Source: JBMOMT01 sp049324835
GTDB taxonomy: Bacteria > Chloroflexota > Anaerolineae > CAYNKW01
Reading direction: 5' to 3'
DNA: 64,000 nt
Assembly: GCA_049324835.1 (NCBI GenBank)
Contig: JBMOMT010000003.1
Span: forward strand, 1 to 64,000
Shown here: one piece after another, positions 51,877 through 59,728 of the stretch
How positions within the stretch are numbered: position 1 is the stretch's first letter
Layout: every line of letters starts with the position of its first letter
The notes under the pieces: model-generated
Databases searched by the model: none
What the model was told of the DNA's origin: nothing
Seen by the model: the letters and a program-made list of their open reading frames with translations, nothing else
Position numbers and translations under genes: made by a program

Positions 51877-52491
51877 ATGCGTCTGAGAGACCGTATCGGC
51901 TTGTTGATTCGATCCCAGGTGGGCTGGTTGTTGCGCCGCGATCAAGATCGCGCCGAAGCGACCCTGCGCCGCGCCGACAAAACCGAGGCGCTGCTGGCGC
52001 AAATGGAGGCGCATCTGGAACGGATTTCGGCCCGGCAAAGTGTGCTGCAAGGGCAATTGCAACAGGCGCAGGCCATGGCTCACCAGTGGCAAACCCGCGC
52101 CGACGATGCCTTACGCGCCGGCGACGAAAGCGCCGCTCGCGCGGCCCTGCGCCAGAAAGTGGCTTACACCCGGACGGCGGAGACGCTTCAGGCGTCGCTG
52201 GATCGCCACGGCGCTGCCGCTCGTGAACTCACCGCCGATCTGGATCGGCTCGAAACGCGGCTGGCCCAGGGCCGCCCCCAGGTGGAGCACCCCCGTCCAC
52301 AAGTTACTCCTGCCCCGGCTCCAGAGATCAAAACGGCGACCACCGAGGCTGCAGAGACGGCAGAGGCCCTCGAAAGCCTGGAGACGATCCAGGAGCGTAT
52401 GAGCCGTGTCTGGTCTGATGCGCAGATCGAACAAGAGCTGGATGCCATGAAAGCCCGATTGTCGGCGGGCAACCGGCCGGGCAACGATTGA
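51877..52491 (+). CDS. PspA/IM30-like coiled-coil protein
   Basis: 204 residues, no signal peptide or membrane helix, and strongly helical with many Arg, Gln and Ala. The layout of an amphipathic N-terminus (LRDRIGLLIRSQVGWLL), a long coiled coil and the GDESAARAALRQKVAYTRTA segment resembles a shortened PspA/IM30 protein, which protects membranes under stress. Similarity is by pattern only. It begins 9 bases after rsmE and ends before a MITE-like element. Confidence 0.55.
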   Translation: MRLRDRIGLLIRSQVGWLLRRDQDRAEATLRRADKTEALLAQMEAHLERISARQSVLQGQLQQAQAMAHQWQTRADDALRAGDESAARAALRQKVAYTRTAETLQASLDRHGAAARELTADLDRLETRLAQGRPQVEHPRPQVTPAPAPEIKTATTEAAETAEALESLETIQERMSRVWSDAQIEQELDAMKARLSAGNRPGND

Positions 52492-52755
52492 CGCCGCCCG
52501 GCCGGTGACCGTTCTGTAACCGATTGTCAATCGGCAAGGCTTCTCTGGGCCCTCGTTTTGTGGTACAATACAAAACAAGGGGTAACTGCTTACCCTCCCG
52601 CAGGCTTGACCGTGGGTTCAGGCAGAAACCGGTTCAAGTGCCATCGGCGACGAACGATTTCAAGCGGTTTGCCAGCCTGCGGGAGGGTAGGCTGAGCAGT
52701 AACAACAAGGGTACAATTTGAGGGGAAGCGAGTCGGTTTTTGGGGAAGGGAACCC
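52492..52755. other. Intergenic region holding a MITE-like element
   Basis: No gene is seen. It holds an inverted-repeat element (listed separately) and two weak -10-like TACAAT boxes at 52564-52569 and 52712-52717, either of which might start transcription of the sensor kinase gene. No good -35 is present for either. Confidence 0.5.
52585..52703. mobile_element. MITE-like inverted-repeat element, copy 1
   Basis: The right end AGCCTGCGGGAGGGTAGGC, GAGCAGT (52674-52700) is the complement of the left end ACTGCT, TACCCTCCCGCAGGCT (52585-52606), apart from a 5-base gap in the left arm. AACAAGGG flanks both sides (52574-52581 and 52704-52711), like an 8-bp target duplication. About 67 bases lie between the arms and no coding capacity is present. 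Copy 2 is at 61941-62060. Confidence 0.65.
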
Positions 52756-54297
52756 ATGTCCGTTTTTACGGCCCTCACGTTGTTTCTCAAAAACCTGACG
52801 GCAGCGGTCTCGCTGGGGCTGGCCTTTATCGTCCTATTGCAAAGCCAGAGGCGGCTGGTCAACTGGTTGTTCAGTCTGTTGATGCTGACGCTCACCCTGT
52901 GGAGCGGCGGGTCTTTTCTGCTGCACTTTTCCACCGTTGGTCTGGAGGGGGAGGCGCTGTGGCAGGCGATGGCCTTGCTGGGCCTGGTGACCATGCCCCA
53001 GGCGTTGTATCTGCTGGCGCTGGCGCTCAGCCAGGTGCCGTCTGGCGTTTTTTGTACGGCGTCGGTGGCTTTTGGTTTCGTGGGCATGGCTTCTTCGTGG
53101 GTGGGCATTTTTTCCGGTGGTTATGTGGCCTCGATGGAGGTGGCCCCCTCGCTCGTGCTGATCTATGCTCCCAAGGTAGAATCGCTCTTTTTCTGGGGCA
53201 CGCTGGCCTACGGTTTTGTGCAGGTCAGCCTATCCATAGCCGTCATTTTCTGGTCTGTGTGGCGAACCTATCGCCAGTCCGGTCGGGTGTCGCGCGAAAA
53301 ACTGTTGTTGGGGTTGGGTGGTGGCACAGCCGTACTGGGTGGCTCGCTCAACGCTTTTCCTGCCCTGGGCGTGTTGCCGCTCGATTCGCTGCTGATGATC
53401 GGTTCCGGTTTGATCTTTGCCTACCTCATTTTGCAGGAGCAATTTTTCGATCCCCTACACGAGGCCCACGATCAGCTTTCGGCGGCCAACGTCCAGTTGC
53501 GCGAGCAGGCCCAGCAGTTGCGTGAGGTCAACCAGCGCCTGCGGGAGGCGGATCGTCTCAAAAACGAGTTTGTGGCCAACATGAGCCACGAATTACGCAC
53601 CCCGCTCAATTCGATCATCGGTTTCGCCCGCGTCATCCTCAACGGCATCGATGGCCCCCTGACCGACGAGCAACGCACCGATCTGACCGCTATCTATACC
53701 TCAGGCCAGCACCTGTTGAATCTGGTCAACGATATTCTGGATCTGTCGCGCATCGCCGCCGGCAGGATGACCCTCAAGCGGGAAAAACTGCACTTCAAAG
53801 AGCTCACGCTGGGGGTGATGCCTTCTATTCTGCCGCTGGTGGAGGGTAAACCCATCGAATTGCGCGAAGAGATCGCCGAAGACCTGCCGATGGTGTTCGT
53901 GGACCGGGTGCGCATCCGCCAGGTGGTGCTGAACCTGCTCTCCAACGCGGCCAAGTTCACCGATCGGGGCGCGATCACGCTGCGGGCCGAGTTGCACATG
54001 GTCAGCGACGATGGCAGCTCACCGCCTGTGCCCTATGTTCTATGCTCCGTGCGTGATACCGGCATCGGCATCGCCGAAAAGGATTTCGAGATCATCTTTG
54101 AAGAGTTCCGCCAGCTCGATAGCTCCACCGCCCGCCGCGCCGAGGGCAGCGGTCTGGGGCTGTCGATCAGCCGCCGGCTGGTCGAGTTGCACGGCGGCGC
54201 GATGTGGCTGGAAAGCCAGCTAGGCCGCGGCTCCACCTTTTTCTTTACCCTGCCGGTGTCGCCTACCCATCGATCTCAAGAACCGGTCTTTGCGTGA
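52756..54297 (+). CDS. Membrane sensor histidine kinase
   Basis: 513 residues. Seven hydrophobic helices in residues 1-228 form the sensor. A coiled coil (about 236-270) leads to the HisKA domain with the phosphoacceptor His278 in FVANMSHELRTPLNSIIGF. The ATPase domain has the N box LLSNAAKFTDRG, DTGIGIAEKD and GSGLGLSISRRL. The signal is unknown. It overlaps no gene, and the next gene (receiver plus kinase) starts 13 bases later, so they form one signalling unit. Confidence 0.9.
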   Translation: MSVFTALTLFLKNLTAAVSLGLAFIVLLQSQRRLVNWLFSLLMLTLTLWSGGSFLLHFSTVGLEGEALWQAMALLGLVTMPQALYLLALALSQVPSGVFCTASVAFGFVGMASSWVGIFSGGYVASMEVAPSLVLIYAPKVESLFFWGTLAYGFVQVSLSIAVIFWSVWRTYRQSGRVSREKLLLGLGGGTAVLGGSLNAFPALGVLPLDSLLMIGSGLIFAYLILQEQFFDPLHEAHDQLSAANVQLREQAQQLREVNQRLREADRLKNEFVANMSHELRTPLNSIIGFARVILNGIDGPLTDEQRTDLTAIYTSGQHLLNLVNDILDLSRIAAGRMTLKREKLHFKELTLGVMPSILPLVEGKPIELREEIAEDLPMVFVDRVRIRQVVLNLLSNAAKFTDRGAITLRAELHMVSDDGSSPPVPYVLCSVRDTGIGIAEKDFEIIFEEFRQLDSSTARRAEGSGLGLSISRRLVELHGGAMWLESQLGRGSTFFFTLPVSPTHRSQEPVFA

Positions 54298-54310
54298 TGG
54301 GGGAATGGCC

Positions 54311-55633
54311 ATGAGTCCTGGGCCCAAAAAAATCCTGTACGTGGAAGACAATCCGGTGAACCGTTTGTTGGTGCGGCGTGTGCTCACCAATGCCGGTTAC
54401 GTTCTGCTGGAAGCCGAGGATGGCCTGGCGGGCATCCAGGTGGCCCAGGAAGAGCGGCCGGATCTGATCTTGATGGACATCATGATCCCCGGCATGGATG
54501 GTTATCAGGTGACCACCAAGCTCAAGAGCCTGCCGGAACTGGCCAACACACCCATCGTGGCCCTCACGGCCAAGGTGATGGAAGAAGACCGCAAACGGGC
54601 GCTGATCGCCGGCTGCGATGGTTACATCCCCAAACCCATCGACGTCGATCGTTTGCCGCACCAGGTGGCCGAGTATCTGGGCGGTAAACAGGAAGAGATC
54701 CAGGCTGGGGCAGAGGAACGGCTGGTGCTGCAGCGCGAGTATTCACAAGAGCTGGTGAGCCGGCTGGAAGAAAAGGTGCGCGAGTTACAAAAGGCCAACC
54801 GAGAGTTGCGCCGCACCGACGAGTTGAAATCCAAGTTCATCTCGATGGCGGCCCACGAGCTCAAAACACCTCTCACCGTGTTCCAGGGTTACCTGACGAT
54901 GCTGGTGGACGCCAGAGGCCAGGTGAATCCTGGTCTCGATGCGGCCTTTCACGGCTCGATCCAGGGCATGGCCCGGGGGCTGGAACGGCTCAACACTATC
55001 GTGGAAGAGATGCTGGACATCACCCGCATTGAGGGGGGGCGGCTGGAGCTTCACCGCCAGTTGACGGTGGTCAAAGACACCGTCACAGCGGCAGTGCGCA
55101 AATTGGAACCGGCTGCCCGCGAGCGGAGCCAGACGGTGCTCCTGGATTCGTTGGATGGTTTGCCCTACATCAAGGCTGATTCGGGTCGCCTGCAGCAGGT
55201 TTTTTTGAACCTGATGAGCAACGCCATCAAATACACTCCCGATGGCGGCAAGATCACCGTCTCGGCGCGGCTGGTTCAGGATGTGGCCCTGACTCGACAG
55301 ACCTCTATCACCGGCGTCAGCGGGCAGTTCGTGGAGGTGATTTTCGAGGATACCGGCATCGGCATCAGTGAGGAAGATCAGGAACGCATCTTTGGCCGCT
55401 TTTACGAGGTGCGTGACGTGGAGCTTCACTCTACCAGCAAGACGCGCTTTCTGGGCGGAGGATTGGGGTTGGGGCTGTCCATCGCGCGGGGCATTGTTGA
55501 GGCCCACGGCGGTTTTCTGTGGGCCGAAAGCTCCGGCTGCGACGCAGAGAAATGCCCCGGCAGTCGCTTTCACGTGTTATTGCCGGTGGAACCCGGCGTG
55601 GCGACCGGCGCTACTCTTTCACCCAGCGTATGA
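54311..55633 (+). CDS. Hybrid protein: response regulator receiver plus histidine kinase
   Basis: 440 residues from ATG 54311, with GGGGGA 6 bases upstream. The receiver domain (1-125) has ILYVEDNPVNRLLVRRV, phosphoacceptor Asp56 in LILMDIMIPGMDGYQV and Lys108. A coiled coil precedes HisKA with His182 in FISMAAHELKTPL, then an ATPase domain with LMSNAIKYTPDG and GLGLGLSIARGI. No DNA-binding output is present, so the signal must pass to another protein. Its 3' end overlaps the convergent MFS gene by 23 bases. Confidence 0.9.
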   Translation: MSPGPKKILYVEDNPVNRLLVRRVLTNAGYVLLEAEDGLAGIQVAQEERPDLILMDIMIPGMDGYQVTTKLKSLPELANTPIVALTAKVMEEDRKRALIAGCDGYIPKPIDVDRLPHQVAEYLGGKQEEIQAGAEERLVLQREYSQELVSRLEEKVRELQKANRELRRTDELKSKFISMAAHELKTPLTVFQGYLTMLVDARGQVNPGLDAAFHGSIQGMARGLERLNTIVEEMLDITRIEGGRLELHRQLTVVKDTVTAAVRKLEPAARERSQTVLLDSLDGLPYIKADSGRLQQVFLNLMSNAIKYTPDGGKITVSARLVQDVALTRQTSITGVSGQFVEVIFEDTGIGISEEDQERIFGRFYEVRDVELHSTSKTRFLGGGLGLGLSIARGIVEAHGGFLWAESSGCDAEKCPGSRFHVLLPVEPGVATGATLSPSV

Positions 55634-57092
55634 CCAGCGACGAGAGCAAAAACAGCGCGCCATAGATGGCAAACACCACCGTGTAACCCAGCCCGGGCTG
55701 CGTCCGGTTGATAAAATCGGCCATTGGCCCGCCGATGCCTGCCCCGACGATGCCCGCCCCGGCTCCGGCCAGGTTGGCAATGCCCAGGTATCTGCCGGCT
55801 TGTTGATGGGGGATCAATTCAGTGCCCAATGCCCAGTTGGTAGACCAGAACGTCCCCGCCCCCGCGCCCACGATGCAACCGCCGATGAGTAATCCTGGCA
55901 CATTCTGCGCCAGCAGCATCACGCCTGTGCCGGCAGCGGCCATCCAGCCGGCTGCGACGAGCAGCCCTCGCTGCCCAAGCCGGTGCAGGTGGGTGGCCCG
56001 CGCCAGCCTGGTCAGAACACCCGTCAGGCGGCGCTTGAGGCCCGCGCCGTCCGGTGTGGGCAGCACCCCATCGGCCAGGTAGCCGCTGATCAACGCTGCG
56101 CCCGCCAGAAAAATGCCAATGATACCCAGCAGAACAGTGGTCAGGGTGGCGGCGTTCTGAACGTGCAGCACGTCGCGCAGGTAAAAGAGGGCAAAAGCCT
56201 GAATGGAACCCGCGGCAGCCAAAAAGAGCAGCCGGTTGATCACCCACCAGATGAAAGAAATGTGCTGCCGCGCCGCGCGTCCCAGTCCAACCCAGGCGCT
56301 GCCCAGCACACCCAGGACGATGGAGCCGGCCATGGCTGCCAGCCCGGCCAGGCTGACGCCGGCCAGTTGTAGCGCTCCCCTGCCCTCCAGCCACCGTCCG
56401 GTCAGGTGCACCAGCCGTTGGGCGCCCTGTGTGACCGATACAAAGAGGAGCGTCAGCCATACGATGCGCCAGGCCGCCGGGCCAGGAGGAGTGGTGGGTT
56501 TTTGTTTCAGCGGCGTTTCGTGCACCGCCAGGAGGGTGATACCGGCCGTCACTGCCAGCGAAAGGGCAACGATGCCAAAGGCCGCTGCCAGGTTGCCCGT
56601 GTCTAGCAGCCGAGCGACGGGCAAGATGGCCGCCGCCGAAAGTAATTCCATGAGCGATTTGACGCCCGACGCCCGGCCGCGCTCGTCCTCCGGCACCAGG
56701 TCTGGCATGAGCCCTTGCAAAGCCCCCAGGGCGATGTTCGATGCCAGTTGCAGGGCCATCCCGGCCAGCAGCAGGGCAGGGTAGCTGCTCGCCAGGGCCA
56801 TCAGCAGCAGGAAGGGCATGTCCAGCGCCACGCCCAGCGCGATAAAAGGGCGGCGTTTGCCCCAACGCAGGCGGCTATGATCCGAAAACAAGCCGGCCAG
56901 CGGCTGCACCAGCATGGCCACTGCCAGCCCGGCCACACGCGCCTGGGCCAGATAAGTGTTTTTGAGCTCTGGCGGCGCCAAGATCGCCACCATGTACGGC
57001 AGGATGAACGGCGTGATGCTGCCCGAAACGACAGACAGGCCGAACCAGAGGACATTGATGGAAAAATAGTCGTGCTGTCGCGTCGGGCGCAT
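55611..57092 (-). CDS. MFS transporter (SLC45/GPH-like sugar or glycoside porter)
   Basis: 493 residues with 12 membrane helices. Between helices 2 and 3 is GLFSDHSRLRWGKRRPFIAL, the variant of the MFS signature typical of sucrose and glycoside:cation symporters, and VPEDERGRASGVKSLMELLS is the helix 4-5 loop. ATG 57092 is used because the consensus promoter lies 40 bases upstream; a long reading from 57599 is antisense to the next gene. It overlaps the hybrid kinase gene tail to tail. The substrate cannot be assigned. Confidence 0.82.
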   Translation of the reverse strand: MRPTRQHDYFSINVLWFGLSVVSGSITPFILPYMVAILAPPELKNTYLAQARVAGLAVAMLVQPLAGLFSDHSRLRWGKRRPFIALGVALDMPFLLLMALASSYPALLLAGMALQLASNIALGALQGLMPDLVPEDERGRASGVKSLMELLSAAAILPVARLLDTGNLAAAFGIVALSLAVTAGITLLAVHETPLKQKPTTPPGPAAWRIVWLTLLFVSVTQGAQRLVHLTGRWLEGRGALQLAGVSLAGLAAMAGSIVLGVLGSAWVGLGRAARQHISFIWWVINRLLFLAAAGSIQAFALFYLRDVLHVQNAATLTTVLLGIIGIFLAGAALISGYLADGVLPTPDGAGLKRRLTGVLTRLARATHLHRLGQRGLLVAAGWMAAAGTGVMLLAQNVPGLLIGGCIVGAGAGTFWSTNWALGTELIPHQQAGRYLGIANLAGAGAGIVGAGIGGPMADFINRTQPGLGYTVVFAIYGALFLLSSLVIRWVKE

Positions 57093-57132
57093 GGCTGGCC
57101 TACTCCCCGGATGTAGAGATCGAGATGGTCTG

Positions 57133-57160
57133 ATTATATCGCGCCGGGTGGCAATGTCAA
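57133..57160 (-). promoter_or_regulatory. Consensus promoter of the MFS gene
   Basis: Minus strand: TTGACA (57160-57155), a 16-base spacer and TATAAT (57138-57133), both perfect hexamers. Confidence 0.88.
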
Positions 57161-57170
57161 GCCTGCCACG

Positions 57171-57199
57171 TTGCCAGAACGGCCAAGACGTGGTAAGAT
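57171..57199 (+). promoter_or_regulatory. Promoter of the LytTR/ABC gene
   Basis: TTGCCA (57171-57176), a 17-base spacer and TAAGAT (57194-57199), about 32 bases before the GTG start. Confidence 0.65.
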
Positions 57200-57230
57200 G
57201 GGAGAGCGCGCCAAGACGGAGGTGTTCGGT

Positions 57231-58223
57231 GTGATTGAAATATCGGGCCTGCAAAAGATGGTGGATCGTTCTCTGGTGATCGATATTGCCTCGTTGAACG
57301 TGGGCGCGGGCGAGATCGTGGCCCTCGTCGGGCCGGTGGGCAGCGGCAAGTCCCATCTGTTCGACCTGCTGATCGGGCGCTCCAGGCCGACGCTGGGCAC
57401 GGTGCGCCTGGCAGGCAGCGACCCGGCGACGGATAGAGAACGCTTTAGCCGCCAGGTGGGTGTGCTTTTTGCCGAGGACGGTCTCTACAAATACCAATCG
57501 CCGCTGGGCAACCTCAAGTTCCAGCGCCGCCTGCGTGCTCTGCCCCAATCCCGGGTCGAAGAGGTGCTGGCGCTCGTCGGCCTGGCGGATCAGACCCACG
57601 CCCGGCTGGAGAAACTGCCCTCAGGATTGGCGCGGCGTCTGGCTTTTGGGCGCGCCATTCTGCACGCGCCCTCGGTGCTGCTGCTGTTCGAGCCGTTCGC
57701 CCGCTGCGACGAGGCTTCGATCTCGCTGCTCAGCCGCCTGATCCGCCAGCAGGCCGAGGGCGGCGCAGCCGTGTTCATCCTGGCCGACGACGCGGCCAAT
57801 CTGGCGGCGCTGTGCGACACGATCTATATACTGGCCCAGGGCCGGCTGGCCGAGTTGTACCGGCCACAAACAGGGCAACGCGGCGAGCTGCCGTTCAAGA
57901 TCCCGGTGCGGTTGGAGGGCAAGGTGGCGCTGATCAATCCGGGCGACATCCTGTACGCCGATGCCCAGAGCGGGCGGGCGTTCCTCAACACCACCGAGGG
58001 CCGCCTGCCGACGCAGTTCACTTTGGCCGAGTTGGAGGATCGGCTGGCGCGCAGCGGCTTTTTTCGCGCCCATCGTGGCTACCTGGTCAATCTACAACAC
58101 GTCAAAGAGGTCATCCCTTACACCCGCAACAGCTTTAGCCTGGTGCTCGATGATGCCGCCGGCACCGAAATTCCGCTCAGTAAATCGGCGGCGGGTGAGC
58201 TGCGTGAGCTTTTGGGCTATTGA
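57231..58223 (+). CDS. LytTR-domain regulator with a degenerate ABC ATPase domain
   Basis: 330 residues from GTG 57231, with GGAGGT 7 bases upstream. Residues 1-215 are ABC-like: Walker A GPVGSGKS is intact, but the signature is PSGLARRLAFGRA in place of LSGGQ, and Walker B reads LLLFEPFARCD with Phe at the usual Asp position. Residues about 230-330 form a LytTR DNA-binding domain: LINPGDILYADAQSGRAFL, GFFRAHRGYLVNLQHVKEV and NSFSLVLDDAAGTEIPLSK. It probably controls the ABC-2 exporter genes that follow, sensing nucleotide or a transporter state. This domain pairing occurs in a known but little-studied family. Confidence 0.85.
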   Translation: MIEISGLQKMVDRSLVIDIASLNVGAGEIVALVGPVGSGKSHLFDLLIGRSRPTLGTVRLAGSDPATDRERFSRQVGVLFAEDGLYKYQSPLGNLKFQRRLRALPQSRVEEVLALVGLADQTHARLEKLPSGLARRLAFGRAILHAPSVLLLFEPFARCDEASISLLSRLIRQQAEGGAAVFILADDAANLAALCDTIYILAQGRLAELYRPQTGQRGELPFKIPVRLEGKVALINPGDILYADAQSGRAFLNTTEGRLPTQFTLAELEDRLARSGFFRAHRGYLVNLQHVKEVIPYTRNSFSLVLDDAAGTEIPLSKSAAGELRELLGY

Positions 58224-58267
58224 CCTTGTTCCACTCGACCCTCAAAACACACCGTTCAACGTTATGC

Positions 58268-58288
58268 AGCGCCTTTCGGCGCTTTTTT
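58268..58288 (+). terminator. Terminator after the LytTR/ABC gene
   Basis: AGCGCC, loop TTTC, GGCGCT (58268-58283), then TTTTTT. The next promoter's -35 begins 2 bases later. Confidence 0.88.
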
Positions 58289-58289
58289 G

Positions 58290-58318
58290 TTGCATGAGGC
58301 ATGGGTATCTGGTATACT
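58290..58318 (+). promoter_or_regulatory. Promoter of the ABC exporter operon
   Basis: TTGCAT (58290-58295), a 17-base spacer and TATACT (58313-58318), about 47 bases before the ATPase ATG. It is a likely target of the LytTR protein encoded upstream. Confidence 0.7.
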
Positions 58319-58364
58319 GGGGGCAAGAATCGGTTCGGACAGCAGAACATGCAGGAGCGAAATC

Positions 58365-59102
58365 ATGAAGGCCATCGACGTACAAAACCTGACCCGCGAT
58401 TACAACGGTTTGCGGGCGGTGGATCACATCACCTTTGACGTGGCGCCGGGTGAGGTCTTTGGCTTCCTGGGGCCTAACGGCGCGGGCAAAACGACGACCA
58501 TCAAGATGCTCACCGGGCAACTGCGGCCCACCTCGGGCGCGGCCCGCGTGGCCGGCTGCGACGTGGTGAACGAGCGGCAGGCGCTCAAGCCGCAGATCGG
58601 CGTGGTGTTCGAATATCAGAACCTCTACGAGCGCCTTTCCGCCCGCGATAACCTGGTCTTTGCGGCGCGGCTGTACGGCGTGGGCAAGGCCCGCGTGGAC
58701 GAGGTGTTGGCCCAGGTGGGTCTGGCCGACCGCGCCCGCGACTCGGTGAAAAAGTACTCGAACGGCATGAGGCAACGCTTGCTCATTGGCCGGGCGCTGC
58801 TTCACCGCCCCCAGGTGCTCTTTTTGGACGAGCCTACGCGCGGCCTGGACGCCCACATGGCCCGCGACATCCGCGCCATCGTCGCCGGCCTGGCGCGGCA
58901 GGGTGTGACCGTCTTTTTGACCACCCACTATATCGAAGAGGCCGATCAGCTCTGCCGGCGGGTGGCTTTTATCGACCAGGGACGCATCGTCGCCCTGGAT
59001 GCGCCGGAGCAACTCAAGGCGGCCCACGGCCAGGGTGAGAGGGTCTCGTTGGAAGATGTTTTCGTCAAGCTCACCGGCAGCGCGCTCTACCGGCCTCAGT
59101 GA
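58365..59102 (+). CDS. ABC transporter ATP-binding protein
   Basis: 245 residues from ATG 58365, with CAGGAG 7 bases upstream. All ATPase motifs are intact: Walker A GPNGAGKTTTIKML, Q-loop VFEYQNLYERL, signature YSNGMRQRLLIGRALL, Walker B QVLFLDEPTRGLD and the switch histidine in FLTTHYIEEADQL. It belongs to the drug and lipid exporter (ABC-2) class. It should energise the two permeases downstream. In contrast to the LytTR protein, this domain looks fully active. Confidence 0.92.
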   Translation: MKAIDVQNLTRDYNGLRAVDHITFDVAPGEVFGFLGPNGAGKTTTIKMLTGQLRPTSGAARVAGCDVVNERQALKPQIGVVFEYQNLYERLSARDNLVFAARLYGVGKARVDEVLAQVGLADRARDSVKKYSNGMRQRLLIGRALLHRPQVLFLDEPTRGLDAHMARDIRAIVAGLARQGVTVFLTTHYIEEADQLCRRVAFIDQGRIVALDAPEQLKAAHGQGERVSLEDVFVKLTGSALYRPQ

Positions 59103-59126
59103 TACTGCCCAGAGGGAGAGAAGACC

Positions 59127-59663
59127 ATGCAGAGGTTCGAGTCCGTGGACTGGGGAGAATTGACCTGGAAACAGACAGGGCTCGGCGCGCGCCATTTTGA
59201 ACTGCGGGCCGGCGAGGAGCTGGTCGGTGTGATGTACTGGCCCAGGTTGCTTTCGCAGCGGGCGGTGGCCGGCTGCGCCGTCGGCAAGTGGCACATCGAG
59301 CGCGTGGGCTTGTTGCGGCAACGAACCGTCGTCAGCGAGGCCGATTCGGGCCGCGAGGTGGCCAGCTTTGAACCCGGCTGGTTGGGCGACGGCGATCTGA
59401 CCCTGGCCGACGGGCAGGTTTTGCGCTGGCGCTGCACCGACTGTTTGAGCCACGCCTGGGCGTTGACCGGCGAACGCGGCCAGGCCGTGCTGGAGGTCAA
59501 AACGTGGCTGCACTGGTTCAAGTACCGGGCCGACGTGGTGCTCCACGCGGCGCTCGATTCCAGGCCCGACCTGCCGCTGCTGATTTTCGTCACCTGGTAC
59601 CTGGGTTTTATGCACATCCAAGACGTGGCGGCGGTCGTCGCCACGACGGCGGCCTGCACCTAG
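59127..59663 (+). CDS. Protein of unknown function within the ABC exporter operon
   Basis: 178 residues, no signal peptide. It has a beta-rich pattern with many Trp and Gly, including TWKQTGLGARHFELRAGEELVG, and a hydrophobic C-terminal stretch (LPLLIFVTWYLGFMHIQ, about 150-166). The motif set does not match any family I can name with confidence; a LURP/tubby-like or lipid-binding fold is only a guess. ATG 59127 has GGGAGAGAAG upstream. It lies 24 bases after the ATPase gene and before a hairpin and the permeases, so it may be an accessory of the exporter. Confidence 0.6.
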   Translation: MQRFESVDWGELTWKQTGLGARHFELRAGEELVGVMYWPRLLSQRAVAGCAVGKWHIERVGLLRQRTVVSEADSGREVASFEPGWLGDGDLTLADGQVLRWRCTDCLSHAWALTGERGQAVLEVKTWLHWFKYRADVVLHAALDSRPDLPLLIFVTWYLGFMHIQDVAAVVATTAACT

Positions 59664-59665
59664 TC

Positions 59666-59698
59666 ATCCTCCCGCAGGTTTTTAACCTGCGGGAGGAT
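59666..59698. repeat. Perfect hairpin repeat ATCCTCCCGCAGGTT
   Basis: ATCCTCCCGCAGGTT, loop TTT, AACCTGCGGGAGGAT (59666-59698) is a perfect 15-bp palindrome between the unknown gene and the first permease. Its arm matches the repeat at 31264. It could lower expression of the permeases by partial termination, although no T run follows. Confidence 0.85.
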
Positions 59699-59728
59699 GT
59701 TGAGCCGTTTTGAAGGAGTCACACATCC

